From the NCBI GenBank assembly GCA_947044405.1, contig CAMRHE010000115.1, positions 4,960,001 through 5,024,000 of the forward strand: a stretch of 64,000 bases of DNA, written 5' to 3'. Positions within the stretch are counted from its first letter, which is position 1. Every line of letters starts with the position of its first letter. The notes beneath the pieces are model-generated. The model saw nothing but the letters and a program-made list of their open reading frames with translations. It was not told where the DNA came from and did not search any database. Origin of the DNA: Leptodactylus fallax (Eukaryota > Chordata > Amphibia > Anura > Leptodactylidae). Positions 34,801 to 46,925 of the stretch are shown piece after piece. Position numbers and translations under genes: made by a program.

Positions 34801-36049
34801 ACTTGTCATGTTGTGTTGAGAAAAACATCTTAACTAGTGATGCCCATACCTAAACATGTCCATCCACGAAGACATAGCTGCAGGTACAGTTAAACCATAT
34901 ATAGCATTCCACAAATGGATAGTGTAATACTAGTCATTGTCACAAATGAATTACACAATATATTTAATTGAAATTGTACTGTCCACTATATTTTAACATA
35001 AGGAGGATGTGCTCATACTTAGAAATTTGAGGAAAGAAAGTTGAGATAAATCTGCAATATCAGATCGACAAGGGTCCAATACCTGTGACCCCTGCAGTTC
35101 AGCTGTTCTCAGCAGCTCAGAACAGCTTTATTCTCTGTATACTGGCTGTACTGACTTACTGTAATTCAGTTCCCATTCTCTTGTATAGTGGCTGAGCTGC
35201 AGTAACTACACAGAAAACAAAGATATCTGCTTCCACTTCTGTTCTCCATATGGCAGCTGCTTAGAGCAGTTCATGTGATATTAATGTCATAAATATCATT
35301 AGCCCTTTAAGGTCTCACATTTTTCACAATACAAAGCCAAGACAACATTGTGACGTGCTAGCAACATCCTTGACAGGCTACAACAAATATCGCAACCACT
35401 AGGTGGCTACTAACTAACACACATAGTATATAAATCTTAAGAGTATCGCAAAATCATGTTTTTTTCAAAGCTGGTCATCTCGTTCCACACACCTTAGAAA
35501 ATGTCAAGCCAAGTACATCTATACTTGGTGCACTTACTGCTAACATACACAAAAATAAGTTTATTAAAGATTATTCAAATTGGGACCACCAAAATTCAGG
35601 GGAATCCATCGGCAAGTGATTAATTTCTCCTCATCGCCACCACAGGGGAAATAGAAATGTACACAGGTCCCATTGACATCAGTGAGTTGCTAATGTAATA
35701 CCTGGACTTACCAAGCCCTCCAGAAAGTACGTTTTTTGTGTTTTCTGATCTGGATACGTGATGTTGGTTCTGAATGAAGGAACCCCCTCCCAATGTTGTA
35801 ATATGAATGATTTGAAAATAGGTTTTCCTAACCAGACAATCCCTTCAGACTGTGAGCTATATTCAATTTCTTTCTTTTCCATATGTGTTGACTTATAATT
35901 ATTGCTTTGCTTTGTGTATACCCACCCCATTAATTAACCTTCTTTTCAGTAAGAAGAAAATGCATTTTGTACTCGTGACCTACCATCTCTTAGCATGACT
36001 TTTTATGGCATAACATTTGTCTTTGTGAGTAGTCATATTAACATTCAAT
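31837..36049. other. Unassigned 4.2-kb stretch
   Basis: 32450-32590 (AAAGGGTGTGGCTTCATG, AAAGTGGGCATGACC, then TGCACTAAAATTTTAGTGCA, a perfect 20-bp palindrome) is probably a dispersed repeat. 32706-32724 is a T run. The rest, including 33700-35940, shows no recognisable repeat ends or exon. Confidence 0.4.
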
Positions 36050-36560
36050 TAGGAATTTATAGCTGTTTGCACCTCTGAGAAGCGGCAGTGGATCATGTTG
36101 CCTGGTAATTTCTGAGAACAGTCTTCCGGTGTGTATATGAATGTAAATATATATTCCTATACATTGTGTTCAAGTTAATGATGCAGACTCAGTCATCTTT
36201 GCTGGCATATGGCAGTATTTGAGTTTATAGCAACAGATGGATTTGATCTGTGCATGGATCAGCGGAATAACTTTTTAATATTTAATTTCCATTGAATCTT
36301 TAATATCACATCTAACTAATTGTACTGCCGTATTTCTGCCAAGCCGCTTCTATGCTGAGACAGAAAGTGAAAAGTGACAGGAGAGTGGTTAAATTGAAAC
36401 AGTCATTGCAGGGAATAAAATGTAATTACTTCAGAGGGGATTCTTCAGTATACTCATTTAACTCTTTCTGCAGTGTGCATGCAGGCAAAAATATCGAAAT
36501 AAAGACGTACTGAGATTTATTCCTGTGCACTTGTCCTTCAATATGACCTTTATTACTCTC
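36050..36560. promoter_or_regulatory. Candidate conserved non-coding block
   Basis: Repeat-free, with motifs common in vertebrate enhancers: TAATTT, TTTAATTTCCATTGAA, CTAACTAATTG, TGTAATTACTT and CAGCTG-like pieces. This is a guess from texture; no alignment was possible. Confidence 0.28.
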
Positions 36561-36776
36561 ATTATGATAACTACTTCAAGATTTTCTATCATTTTAAAGG
36601 AAACATAGAACAGGGGGGCAAAAAGTAACTATGGGGCCCCATAACAAAACATGGAATGGTCTACCATGATCTCCTTAAGCAGCAAGTTCAGAAAATCAGA
36701 GCTTACGATTATTTTGGCTTTCATAATGCACACAGGAATGTCACATGACAGGCATAATCTAGTCACTGACTATAAC

Positions 36777-37205
36777 ACAGAATTTATACAATCAGACATA
36801 TGATTGTACAAGAATTATACAAACAGTGATGTCACAGTACAGAAAATATATAAATAGTGATGTCACCTTACATGAATTATGCAATCAATGATATCACAGT
36901 ACAGAAATTATGCAATCAGTTATTTACAGTACAGGAATTATGCAATCACTGATGTCACAGAACATGAATTATACAATCATATCATCATACAGGAATTATA
37001 CAAATACTGATGTCCCCATACATGAATTATACAAACAGTGATGTCACAGTACACAAATTATGCAATCAGTGACATCACAGTACAGAAAATATACAAATGG
37101 TGATATCACATTACATGAATTATGCAATCAATGATATCACTGTACAGAAATTATGCAATCAGTGATGTCACCGTACATGAATTATACAATCAGTAATGTC
37201 ACAGT
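36777..37205. repeat. 31-bp minisatellite, 14 units
   Basis: Unit consensus about ACAGAAATTATGCAATCAGT plus GATGTCACAGT. Unit starts are 36777, 36808, 36839, 36870, 36901, 36931, 36962, 36989, 37020, 37051, 37082, 37113, 37144 and 37175, so spacing is 31 bp except one of 30 and one of 27. Units tend to alternate ACAG and ACAT starts. The block from 36839 recurs at 37082, a 243-bp higher-order duplication. Diverged half-units extend into both flanks. Confidence 0.95.
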
Positions 37206-38032
37206 CTAGTGATAATGCACACTATGAAAACCTGACCATGTGATATTACAGCACAAGCATAAAACGCACAAAAAAAGTCATCATGTATCCTGTGACATCA
37301 CAGCACAGAAGAAAAAAAAACCATAAAGATGTCACCTTATAGATATTGTGCAGAATTATTCAGCTATTTTGCATGATACACATTGTTATACAGCAGAGAT
37401 AATGCAGTGAGGTCAGTGCAGGAATAATGGAAACATAATGCCCCCTTCCATTGCCCCATAATTATCACTAACTGCGCCTTACGGTATGACTGAATGGAAG
37501 ACGATAATTTGTTTGGTCTAATAGCAGCTTCTACCGTATCTCAGCTACCCTGGTAGTTACTCCTAGTGACATAAATCTGTATGGGGGCAGTAGACTGAAA
37601 TTGTTGGAAATGTTTTGATACCGTCATATAGTTCAAGATATGGTAAGTACTGAAGTTATATTAAAACTCCTGTGATATGGCTGTGCTTTCATTCAACAGA
37701 GCCAACCATCAGATTGCAACTCTAATGCCATATCTGAATATTTGATCAAGACAGAGTGACTTGTTGAAGACCCTCCTTGAATCGTACTCATATGGCCTCC
37801 AGCTATAGCCTCAGCTAACACTTAGTGTGGTTTAGTGTGGTTAGTGTGTTAAGCATTAACAAATCTAAATTTAGATCTTTCTCAGATTTCCCATTTCAAC
37901 TTTCAGGGTGGACATAGACAGCAGAGGGCCCTTATATAACAACAGTATATAGGCCTATTGCTCTCCAATAGTCCATTATGGAACACTAGCCCCCCCCCTT
38001 ATGTCTAAATAAAATGTATTAACTCAGTCCTT
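37206..38032. other. Unassigned stretch
   Basis: The first 200 bp keep weak traces of the minisatellite (TGTGACATCACAGCACAG). The rest is not recognised. Confidence 0.4.
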
Positions 38033-38280
38033 TAAAGAGAACCGTTTACCACCTCCAACTCTTTGCATTCTTTAATAGCTGTCACTGGCACAGTTGAAAC
38101 TTTTTCTGTGGTTCCCACCATTCCTGAGCAATGAGTACTGTAAATTTCAGCAGACAATATGTTAATTAGGCTCTGTGCTGGCATGTGATTGGTCCTTGAC
38201 GATCTGCTCTGACTTAGGACCTCCCACCTAACAGTAGAGATCGTGATTAGCATATTGGGTCCTCATAATCTGACCTAAAC
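38033..38280. mobile_element. 'CCTTTCATCACCTCC' MITE, third copy
   Basis: Starts CTTTAAAGAGAACCGTTTAC and follows the complete copy at 30315 in order ('CCAACTCTTTGCATTC', 'GATTAGCATATTGGGTCC'). The right inverted repeat is lost. Confidence 0.65.
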
Positions 38281-41028
38281 TCCTTACATAACTTGAACTA
38301 TTCCAAAAATATATTGTGACATCATCAGTGGCTTCAGTGATGTAATACATATTTGCTCACCTTTGTAAATAAAAACATGAAAAATACATTTGTACATGTG
38401 ACTTAGTTTGTGCCATTCCGAGGATCTCCAGGTTAGTAATATTGTGTATTTAGAGCTCTGGCCTGACATCTCTGGGCACATAATTCATACATTAAGTTTT
38501 CCTTTGAATCTTCACTTTAAGCAGTAGATACAGACATCTTTATGTTGTCTTGGCAATCTGAGCAAGTAGATAACTTTACTCACTTCAACCATGGAGGGAG
38601 AGAAATAGTGCATATATTATTGCTTTTTAAAGAGAAAGATTTGAGTTCTAATATTTTTCCCTGTAGCAAAATTGAAGTAATAGATGAGATAAACTCACAC
38701 CTCTTACAGATACCTCTCTAAAAGTACATTATAAGCCAGCTCCTGGAGCCTATTACATGTATTTCTCTTGCTCGTGCTATTGCATGCTATAAATGTAACT
38801 GCTAGGGTTCTCGATTATGCCTTGTGATGGTGGGAAATAGCCATCAAGCTATCGCTCTCTTGGGCTTTCTGTTTCCAATATTACAAGGCAGGCTCAGGCA
38901 AGCCATGTTTTATGTTCCCTAGGGGGGAAACTTTCAATGAGCTCTAATAACACCAGCAAACACACTGCAAGCTAATCCTGTCTAAGTTAAAGTTAATGCT
39001 AGCTATGTATAAATAATGAGCAGTGCGGAATGGTAGATGAGTTAGGATTGTGTCTGTAAGGTCATTTACAGAGAAGTTATTGCCGAAGCGTTAACTGGAA
39101 AACAAAGTCACCCCTGCCTAAGCTGCATGCAGTTTTATGGATTGTACTGTGGAAGAGAATAGAAAATGAAGGCCAATGTTTCCTAATTATACTACACTGG
39201 AAAGATACCATAAACCATATATATTTCATTTTTTAGGACAATGTAACCAACATTTTGGAAAATTACTTTGTCAACAACCAATTATTCAGATGACTTACAA
39301 CATAGGAAAATGGTCAACTTTAGTAGGGATCATCCAGATTGTTTGTTTGTTTGTTTATTTATTTAATTAGTTATTGTTATTTATTATATGTATTGTTATT
39401 TATTAATATTGTTGAACCAATGATGAGGCAGAAGGTGTGTCTCGGACTATATCAGACTCCCTGAAGGCATCACAGATCACAGCTTTGACCTTGTGACTTG
39501 ACCCAGTGGCATAGCAATAAGGGGTGCAGTTGCTACAGGGCCCTGTGCACAAACAAGGAATGGGAACCCATTAGAGATTTTGCACTGAGGCCCATGAGCT
39601 TCAAGTTACGCCTCTGTCTGGACTTGTCCAGATATGCATATCACAATGGATGTAGAGCGTATGCTAGAAGTCAAGCTTTCCATGGCCCTATCCTAATCCC
39701 ATTACCCTGATGGACACCCCTTGCCTTTTTGCTGGGATGCAATTGGTAACAAAAACAGACATGGAGACTTTTGTCAGAACAAAGGGTTTGGGATTGGGGT
39801 GTGGACAGCTTAATATCTAGTGTTATCTCCACGCCCCTTGACTATAATAGTGCTGTAAAGTATTACATCTAAGCGAACCTTTCCTTTAACTATACCTACC
39901 AAGTATTATCTCCCTTCCCCTGGTCTCCATTAAAGCTGTAAAATATTACACCAAAGGGAGACTTTCCTTTAAATATGTCTACTAAGTATTAAGGGTTCCC
40001 AAAAATAGCACAATAAATAATTTTGTCTGCTCGTCTTCTGCACTTCCATTTATGTCTGCAAGCTATAATTTTGGATAGTTACAACTTTCTTGATAACAGT
40101 TTTTGCAAGGCACTTTAATCTAGTGTTATAGTATTAGTGTTATCAAGGTTTTTCTGGGCCTTTTTTATTTTTACCTGTTATTGTTTTTTTTCACATATAA
40201 TTTTGAAAAAAAAAGTTAAAGTTTGGATGGCAAGTTCTAGGTCCTGAGTGTACAGGACAAGCTGGTCTTGGACCTTTTAGGATAAATGGTCAAACATCAA
40301 TTACTAGCTGCTGGATGATGTCCATCTCTATGTCATCACTCATGGAGTCCTTATTGCTAAAAGAAGACACTGTTAGTGGAAAGACAGGATTAAACATTAC
40401 TTGTAGTATGAAACAACTACACACACTACACAACCTTAGAAATAGAATTATTTTTGACATCAGGAATATCATGTACCCACAAAATACAGTACTAGAACTT
40501 TTGTTGCCATCCACATTGAAATAATAGTAAAATTCAAAATGTGTTCATCGGTCTGTATAGTAAACATAAAATGTATGCATGTCGGAAGTCATGACCATCC
40601 AGCACTTGAGGGATTTATAGGTTCATGTGATATGTTTGTGGGATTTCAGCCAATTTTAGACACTATGGTGTACAATTAGTAAGAACTGGACATCTAATGG
40701 CAGTCTAAGAAAGGAGAAAGAGTGATTTTTTGCTATATTTATTATAAGGTTTACTCCATGTAATACATCTGAGAAGGTCTATAAGTTAGAAAATCAAATC
40801 CACAAATGCTAGGAGCAATAAAAGAGTTTTGTCAAAATTTGCACCAATCTCTGACTTTTTGCTTAATAAATTTGAAAAAAAATTGGAGGCCACTCCTACT
40901 CTTTTTAGGCACTTTCTGGCACCATTAGCATCTAGGTCAGGGCTATATGTGAATGTGAGCAGCAAGCATCAAGACATCTTGCTTATCAATTTCACCTGCC
41001 CAAAATATGGTATTAGAACAGGTTAACG
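38281..41028. other. Mostly unique stretch
   Basis: 38750-39130 is repeat-free and may be conserved non-coding sequence. 39340-39365 is a (GTTT)n(ATTT)n run. The dispersed repeat at 39495-39640 is listed separately. No exon is recognised. Confidence 0.35.
39495..39640. repeat. Dispersed repeat, 'CATGAGCTTCAAGTTACGCC'-type
   Basis: Contains GGGGTGCAGTTGCTACAGGG, CCCTGTGCAC, TTTTGCACTGAGGCCC and CATGAGCTTCAAGTTACGCC. A shorter copy lies at 12616-12690. Class unknown. Confidence 0.5.
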
Positions 41029-41160
41029 ACATAATAATAATAATAATAATAATAATCATAATAATAATAATCTTTATTTATATAGCGCCAACATATTCCG
41101 TAGCACTTTACAAATAAGAGGACACATGAACAGACAATGTGACTCCATCATGATGCTGCC
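41029..41160 (-). mobile_element. SINE/LINE tail with (AAT)n, minus strand
   Basis: A run of about 14 AAT units (one interruption) is followed by CTTTATTTATATAGCGCCAA, CATATTCCGTAGCACTTTAC. On the minus strand this is the family tail '...GTGCTACGGAATATGTTGGCGC...TATAAATAAAG' plus a (TTA)n end. It is the same tail as the SINE at 11711-11990. The 5' part is missing, as in truncated retroposed copies. Confidence 0.75.
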
Positions 41161-41739
41161 ATATTGCATCTAACCTGTTTGCAGATGGATATGATGCAGC
41201 ACTTGACAATTTCAGTACAAGGTTAGCTGTTTGCTATGGGCAACCCTACTCTGTTTACTCAACTTATTTTTTAATAGGCATTATGCAGTTGACTTTTCTG
41301 TTAAAAAATAGCCTGGTGCCTTGTTACAATTTAGCTTTAATAATGTAATCATGAAGTAATGATTGTGATCTCCGACAATGCACTGCACTAACAGGAAACC
41401 TTACAAATTCTAAATTCACAATAATGTTAGCAACGAGTCTTACTGAATAGACATAAAGTGCAATCTCAATTAAAACAACTTTCCATAAATCAATAGTACA
41501 AGTGAATATAAGAAACTTTGCAATATATCTGCTGTTTCTGTCTATATGATAGATAGTGAAAGGGTAACAGGATCTTCTCTTGTCTATGTGTACTGTGTAT
41601 GGGAGACGACACAGCAGTTAGTCTTCTGCTCCCATTTCCTTCTTCCTAGACTTCTTGGGAAACAGCATATAATTTACACATTTTAAACTGAGAATTTGTA
41701 TTTGTATGCTGTTGAACAGTAGATGTTATTAAATTTTTT

Positions 41740-41852
41740 TAAAGGGATTATGCCACAAAAAATACCTATCCCCTATGCATCCATAGTAATTGTTATAACA
41801 GGGAGTGATATCCATTCATTTCAGTGGGGGCGCTGGTGGCATAACCCCTTTA
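41740..41852. mobile_element. 113-bp mini-MITE
   Basis: The inverted repeats TAAAGGGATTATGCCAC and GTGGCATAACCCCTTTA match at 16 of 17 positions. The 80-bp interior includes CATTCATTTCAGTGGGGGCG. It is the smallest member of the AAAGGG-ended group. Confidence 0.85.
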
Positions 41853-42785
41853 AGTTTCTAGACAAGTTAATACAGACTACGCAGTATAGTACACATTTTA
41901 CATTGGAGTTCATATTGTAGCTATGAAAAGGTAATCCCCTAGAGCTCAGATGACCCATCAATCTGTCCTTCGAGTGCACTCACAGGACTATAATCCATAC
42001 AGAAATAGTGTTGGGTTACAGTTATGTTTTACAAAGACCGCAAACCCAGCCAACCTCTTAGACTTTGTAACACCTCAGATAGGCTTTTACTGGCAAGATA
42101 CAAATCATTAAACCTTGGCAGAACATAGCACTTTGTCTTTTATTGTGAAGAGGCAGAAGACAGAGCAGTAGTACAAATGTGTCAGCTTGGTGTTGTCTTC
42201 CACAAAGTCCTGATCTGTCTTCTCGACTCAGAAGTGTTTCAGGAGTGTTTTGCTTTAACAGCTCATCATAGTGTAATATAACAAAGCAGGCTTGTAGAGA
42301 TAGAGACGATAAATCAATGTGAGGAAAGAAGAAAGGGGTTAGGAAGCAAAAGGGTTAATCGAAGGACCAGGCAAAGCTTTATAGTAAAGGTATTCTCCCT
42401 TTTTGTTAAGTGATGGCTTATCACTAGGATATGATATCATTGTACAATAGACAGAGGCCCAACCTCTGACACTTCCAAGGAACCTACAGGGACCACTGTG
42501 ATGATTCAGCACTACAGTCTCTGCGCAGTCTTTCAAGCACAGCGGTGCTTCAGCCATACAATGTGCAGGGAAACTGCAGCACAGCTGTATTTAGGTGACA
42601 AGGGCTTGTTAGTATCCTCCATTGTAGGATAGCTGGGAACACTGCTGTATAACACTTCCAGTGGTCAGATCCCCACTGGCCATATCATTTACTGGACAAA
42701 TGATCTTACTAATAAAGGAAAGTCTCCTATATACAGATGTGACCTTCCTTACCTGCCTTCTTGGCTTTGCAAGTCCAGATATGTG

Positions 42786-42957
42786 TGTCACAAGTTAAAC
42801 ACAACATGATGCTGTGATAAGTGATCACAAAGTGATTCTAATGATCCTGTGTATTGTGAGTATGTGCAGAGACTCTGTTGGGAGGGGTGAGGGTGAATCA
42901 AAGATCTCAAGGCTTCTGTTAGCATTTCATGATAGTGTATTGAACTGGTTCCATTAA
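42786..42957. repeat. Dispersed repeat, copy 1
   Basis: Starts around GTGTCACAAGTTAAACACAA and ends CTCAAGGCTTCTGTTAGCAT with TGATAGTGTATT. It has the same beginning and end as 45289-45455. It is rich in GTGATAAGTGATCACA-type short palindromes. No terminal inverted repeats are apparent, so a Helitron-like origin is possible but unproven. Confidence 0.5.
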
Positions 42958-43227
42958 ACATTGCATCACTTAACTAAACTGGAGATCAGATATGTCTTAT
43001 TACATCCGTACGATTATAGTAGTAAAGATAAATTTGTCATGTGACTGTGATTTATACATTGTGATATTAGAGATACAATAGCTATGTAGCCATCAAAATA
43101 AACTGAATTAAATTACAAACTCACTTCTGCTGGATCTACTTATATAGAAAATGTTCAACAAAGATCTCTATCTGAATAGTTAGACATTCTGGACTGAAAC
43201 TATGGACAAAAAACTTTGTGACAATGT

Positions 43228-43570
43228 GATAATAATAACTTTATTTATATAGCGCCAACATATTCTGCAGCACTTTACAAATCAGAGGGTTCAAGTACAG
43301 ACAGTATTAGACAGTACAATGTGACAAAGAAATAAACATATCAAACAGTAGGAGTGAGGGCCCTGCTCGCAAGAGCTTACATTCTATGAGGAGATAGGGG
43401 GACACAAGAGGTCAGAGGGCTTGTTTGGTCCAGCCATCTTCTAATAAATAAGGTCATATAACTAAAGCTGTATGAGCTGTCACCAGCCAGTGTCTGTGAA
43501 TATACAGGTACTAAGTGCAGGGTAACTTCTAGGTGGAGGGGTCAAGTTCTGAGGAATAGAGTAGGAAGGA
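43228..43570 (-). mobile_element. SINE/LINE 3' part, minus strand
   Basis: On the plus strand: AATAATAACTTTATTTATAT, AGCGCCAACATATTCTGCAG, then GGCCCTGCTCGCAAGAGCTT, ACATTCTATGAGG. Read on the minus strand it is the family 3' region ending in ATA repeats. It runs further 5' than the copy at 41029. The leftmost limit of homology is uncertain. Confidence 0.7.
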
Positions 43571-45288
43571 TAGCTTAGGATAAGAAATGTTAGGATAAGT
43601 ACTCTTAACCTGAAGTTATCTTGATTCCCAGAATTATCATGATGTATAGATAATGCCAGGGGTGCCATTGAAGGCCCATGGGCCCCGCTGGAAATTTTCC
43701 TCATAACTATTATCCGTGCCGCATCCACACATTTTAGTAGCATTTACATTTCCTTTCCTTCTCTCTGGCCTTAGACTGCTATGAAGATTAGTTCTCAACA
43801 TGTCTGTGCACATAAGCTTCCCATCATTTCCATTGATTGTCAGTACCCCCATAATAATAATGCCCCCTTTTGTGCCACAGCCTATACCACAACATCTCTC
43901 CTTAACTATATGCTGCTGACCAGCTGCTATTTTTGGAACTACAGTAAATAGTTCATTTTCTCCTTTTTGACAGTGTAAGGCTGTGTATCATAAATCTTCT
44001 AACTCCAGAGCACCAGAGAATGGGAGTCAGACATTTAAGATGCAAAAACTGCCAGTCATAAAAGGAAACCCAAAAGGAGATCAAAGAAATTTAACCAGTC
44101 TTAGTGTATTGAGGATGTGACCCCCCACACCCCTGACTTCTAGGCCCAGTCATAGCTGTGACCTCTTCATCCCCTATAGTTATACTAGTGGATAATGTAG
44201 CTCCAAAAGAAAAATGTTGCATTCAGCAGGGTGCATCTGTATACTTCCCACACAATTTATCTCCTGCCATCCATTGTAATGCTTAGTTTACTGTTAGTAT
44301 TCAGTACACTCGCAGCAATGGTTAAAAAAATACATTTGGAAAGGCAGGATATTGCAATATATGTGTGTATGGAAAAAAGCAAGAGATCGTTTCCATTGAC
44401 CTTAGAGATGTGATAGACTGTGACATGTAATTACCAATATTCAGCCATATAGCCATATTTATGTAGGAAATGATGAGATATATAGTCCACTATCAGGGTC
44501 CCATCTGGCCCCAGGAATAAGGGTCACCGCATTCACATTTTATTATGTACTAATGCAGTAGCCATATCATATGTACACATTAACTTCCCACCGGGCTGCA
44601 GGAGAAGGGGTTTGGGAAAATGTATAGACTCAGTAAACCTGCTCCCTCTGGTAATATAATCCGTCAATTACAGAATAAAATATTAAACGCAAGTAATGGT
44701 GCAGAAGCTGATATTGCTTTACACATACAGTATATTCATTTCATTGCAACCTCATGCAATCACATTGGCCTCTGAAGCATTGCAGGCATTCAGATTAGGA
44801 TCAGAAGACCGAAATGTGACCCTGGTGCAAACTAAGGTGTGCATCTTCAAGGGCGGTGAATTCTGACAGATGACATGCATTATTCACGGAAACCCAATCC
44901 CGGTAAAGCAGTTATCTTACAGATCTGAAAGCTACAGCTTAAGCTGAGCAACTGGTCGAATTAGTCAGCGACAGTGGTTTGTGTAATGGGGCAGAATAAA
45001 GATAAAGATTAAAATTGAGGTTCTCAGCTAGTTCATACATGGACCCCACCAGTCACAGGACCTTGCACTCATTGCCCCATCAAAAGCTTTCTATGTCTAG
45101 TAATACAACAGGATGGTCTAACAAATGTTCATTTTGTGGCTTACACACAAAGCAACCTGTTTAACACAGATCCTTCCCATTCAAAGCGAATGGCGACCGC
45201 GCTTACGCAAATTGCTTAAGCACAAAACGAACCATCATTAACACAAAATGAAGGATCCCTTGCTGTTGCTCAATCTGTATGTGTATCA
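43571..45288. other. Unassigned stretch
   Basis: 44630-44990 is repeat-free and may be conserved non-coding sequence (ATTACAGAATAAAATATTAAA, ATGACATGCATTATTCACGG). Elsewhere there are only weak traces of dispersed repeats and no exon. Confidence 0.35.
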
Positions 45289-45454
45289 CAAGTTAAGCAG
45301 CTTTTCTAAAAACAAAATTGTGTTGTGATAAGTTGTGATATGTTAAAGTGATATGTTAACTATCCTATTTGTGTCTATGTGTGCCAATCTACACATAGTG
45401 GTGTAAACTGCAGTGTAAACTCTCAAGGCTTTTGTTAGCATGTTGTGATATTTT
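45289..45454. repeat. Dispersed repeat, copy 2
   Basis: Shares the start ATCACAAGTTAAGCAG, the centre GTTGTGATAAGTTGTGAT and the end CTCAAGGCTTTTGTTAGCAT with 42786-42957. It is followed immediately by a MITE. Confidence 0.5.
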
Positions 45455-45736
45455 ATTAAAGAGGTTGTCTGAGAATTATGGATCTCTGCCAGAAGGCCGG
45501 GGAAGGTGAAAAAAAAAATCATACTCACCTGTTCTTGGCACTCTGGTGTCCCCCTCTGCTGGTCCAGCAGAGCCCGAGGGCTTCTTCTGGAAGAAGTCCT
45601 CATTGCATGTGACCGATGAGACCAATCAAGGGACACCAGAGCGCCAGGGAAAGGGGTATGTTTTTTTCTTTATTATTTAAATTTTCACCTTTTCTGGTCT
45701 CCTGGCACAGTTCCATAATTCCTGGATATCCTTTAA
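45455..45736. mobile_element. MITE with 'TTAAAGAGGTTGTCTGAGAA' ends
   Basis: Left TTAAAGAGGTTGTCTGAGAA plus TTATGGA and right TCCATAATTCCTGGATATCC plus TTTAA are inverted repeats. Contains AAAAAATCATACTCACCTGT, a phrase shared with the hAT-type MITE at 48782-49212 and the fragment near 11450. A 97-codon minus frame over it is spurious. Confidence 0.82.
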
Positions 45737-46374
45737 GTGTGGATACTGATGAATATTCAATAATTATGTTATTATGATACTATCTTGTCATGATCTTTAA
45801 TCTCACTATTTCATTAGGTTACCATGTCATTATTAGTCGTGTGTTTTTGTAGTACAGCTATAGACTCTGTACATTGCTAATGGTTCAGTGTCCCGATAAG
45901 TCATAGTAAGAATGTTCTGGGAGATTCACTATAGTTAAATCTGTAATTGTTACTGTGGAAATCCAGATCTCCAGTTCTCCTGGTCAGCACTTTCGGAGGA
46001 CGCTGAGGAACTCCTTGTCTCAGCAACTGAAAAACAACGTATCTAATCTTTTAGTGTTAAGAAAGCATAGACCATGAGCGGCTCATTCCCCGCTGCTTGC
46101 ACTGTACTCTCTATCCACACTGTAGTGGGATTTCTATAGGAATTACTTAGTAACATTTCTTCCATGCTCCATCTCTCTATAACATTTGGCATTGTTTTCA
46201 TAAAAACTTAACTAAGCTATATACCGTGAATATTTTCATAGTTTTAAGACTTCCATAGATTATAAGTGATTATAATGGATGCCTGGTAAGGTGCTAGGAA
46301 TCACACTTGCATTTTCCTGGGCAGTCTTGGAATGAAAGTCAGTAGTGGAACCAGAAATCAAAAAATTGTATGGC

Positions 46375-46925
46375 CAGAAGACATAGGAGGAGTTTTATTA
46401 TGGTGGCTACACCAGACTTCTGGTGTTAAAAATTCGGATATCTTGGGTATGCCACAATATTTGCCCCTCACTCCACATTCATGAAAGGGAAAGTGGCAAG
46501 TGAGTTGTGCTACATTTAACATCATTTATGCCAGTTAACTGGTGCAAATGATCATTGAAGTCTTTGTTGAAGTCTTAGACAGGTACACAGCCTGGCAGAG
46601 AAGCATTTGTGATGAGTCAAGAGCCATCTCAGGGAATATGAAGACTACCATTGTATACACCATATCCCCCTTTGAAATTTTCTAGTGCAAAACTTGATGC
46701 AAGGCTGTTTGCAACCAAAAATGTGCCATTTTGTCCTTCTTTCACTATGCTCGCCACTATTGTAAAAAGTGGGTGGAGCAGGCTGGAGATCATGGCAGGA
46801 TGGATTAGAGATTCCTCTGCCCCATAGATTTGCTGGTATTTTACCTAAAATCTACACCAAGCCCAACCCACAGACTGGCATAATTATTGAGAGGCCAGAG
46901 CTTCTTAACAATTCTGGCACATGTA
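46375..46925. mobile_element. Two diverged 'TTTATTAAGA'-type MITE copies
   Basis: 46390-46560 (GGAGTTTTATTATGGTGGCT, ACACCAGACTTCTGGTG, GCCAGTTAACTGGTGCAAAT) and 46655-46925 (ATCTACACCAAGCC, GGCATAATTATTGAGAGGCC, TTCTTAACAATTCTGGCACA) share family phrases. Their ends are eroded. Confidence 0.5.

Noticed and set aside
36777..37205. CRISPR array
   Set aside because: Regular 31-bp spacing, but units are contiguous and diverged with no unique spacers, in a vertebrate-type genome.
41825..41842. CTCF site (GTGGGGGCGCTGGTGG)
   Set aside because: Mismatches the core AGGGGGC order and lies in a MITE terminal region.
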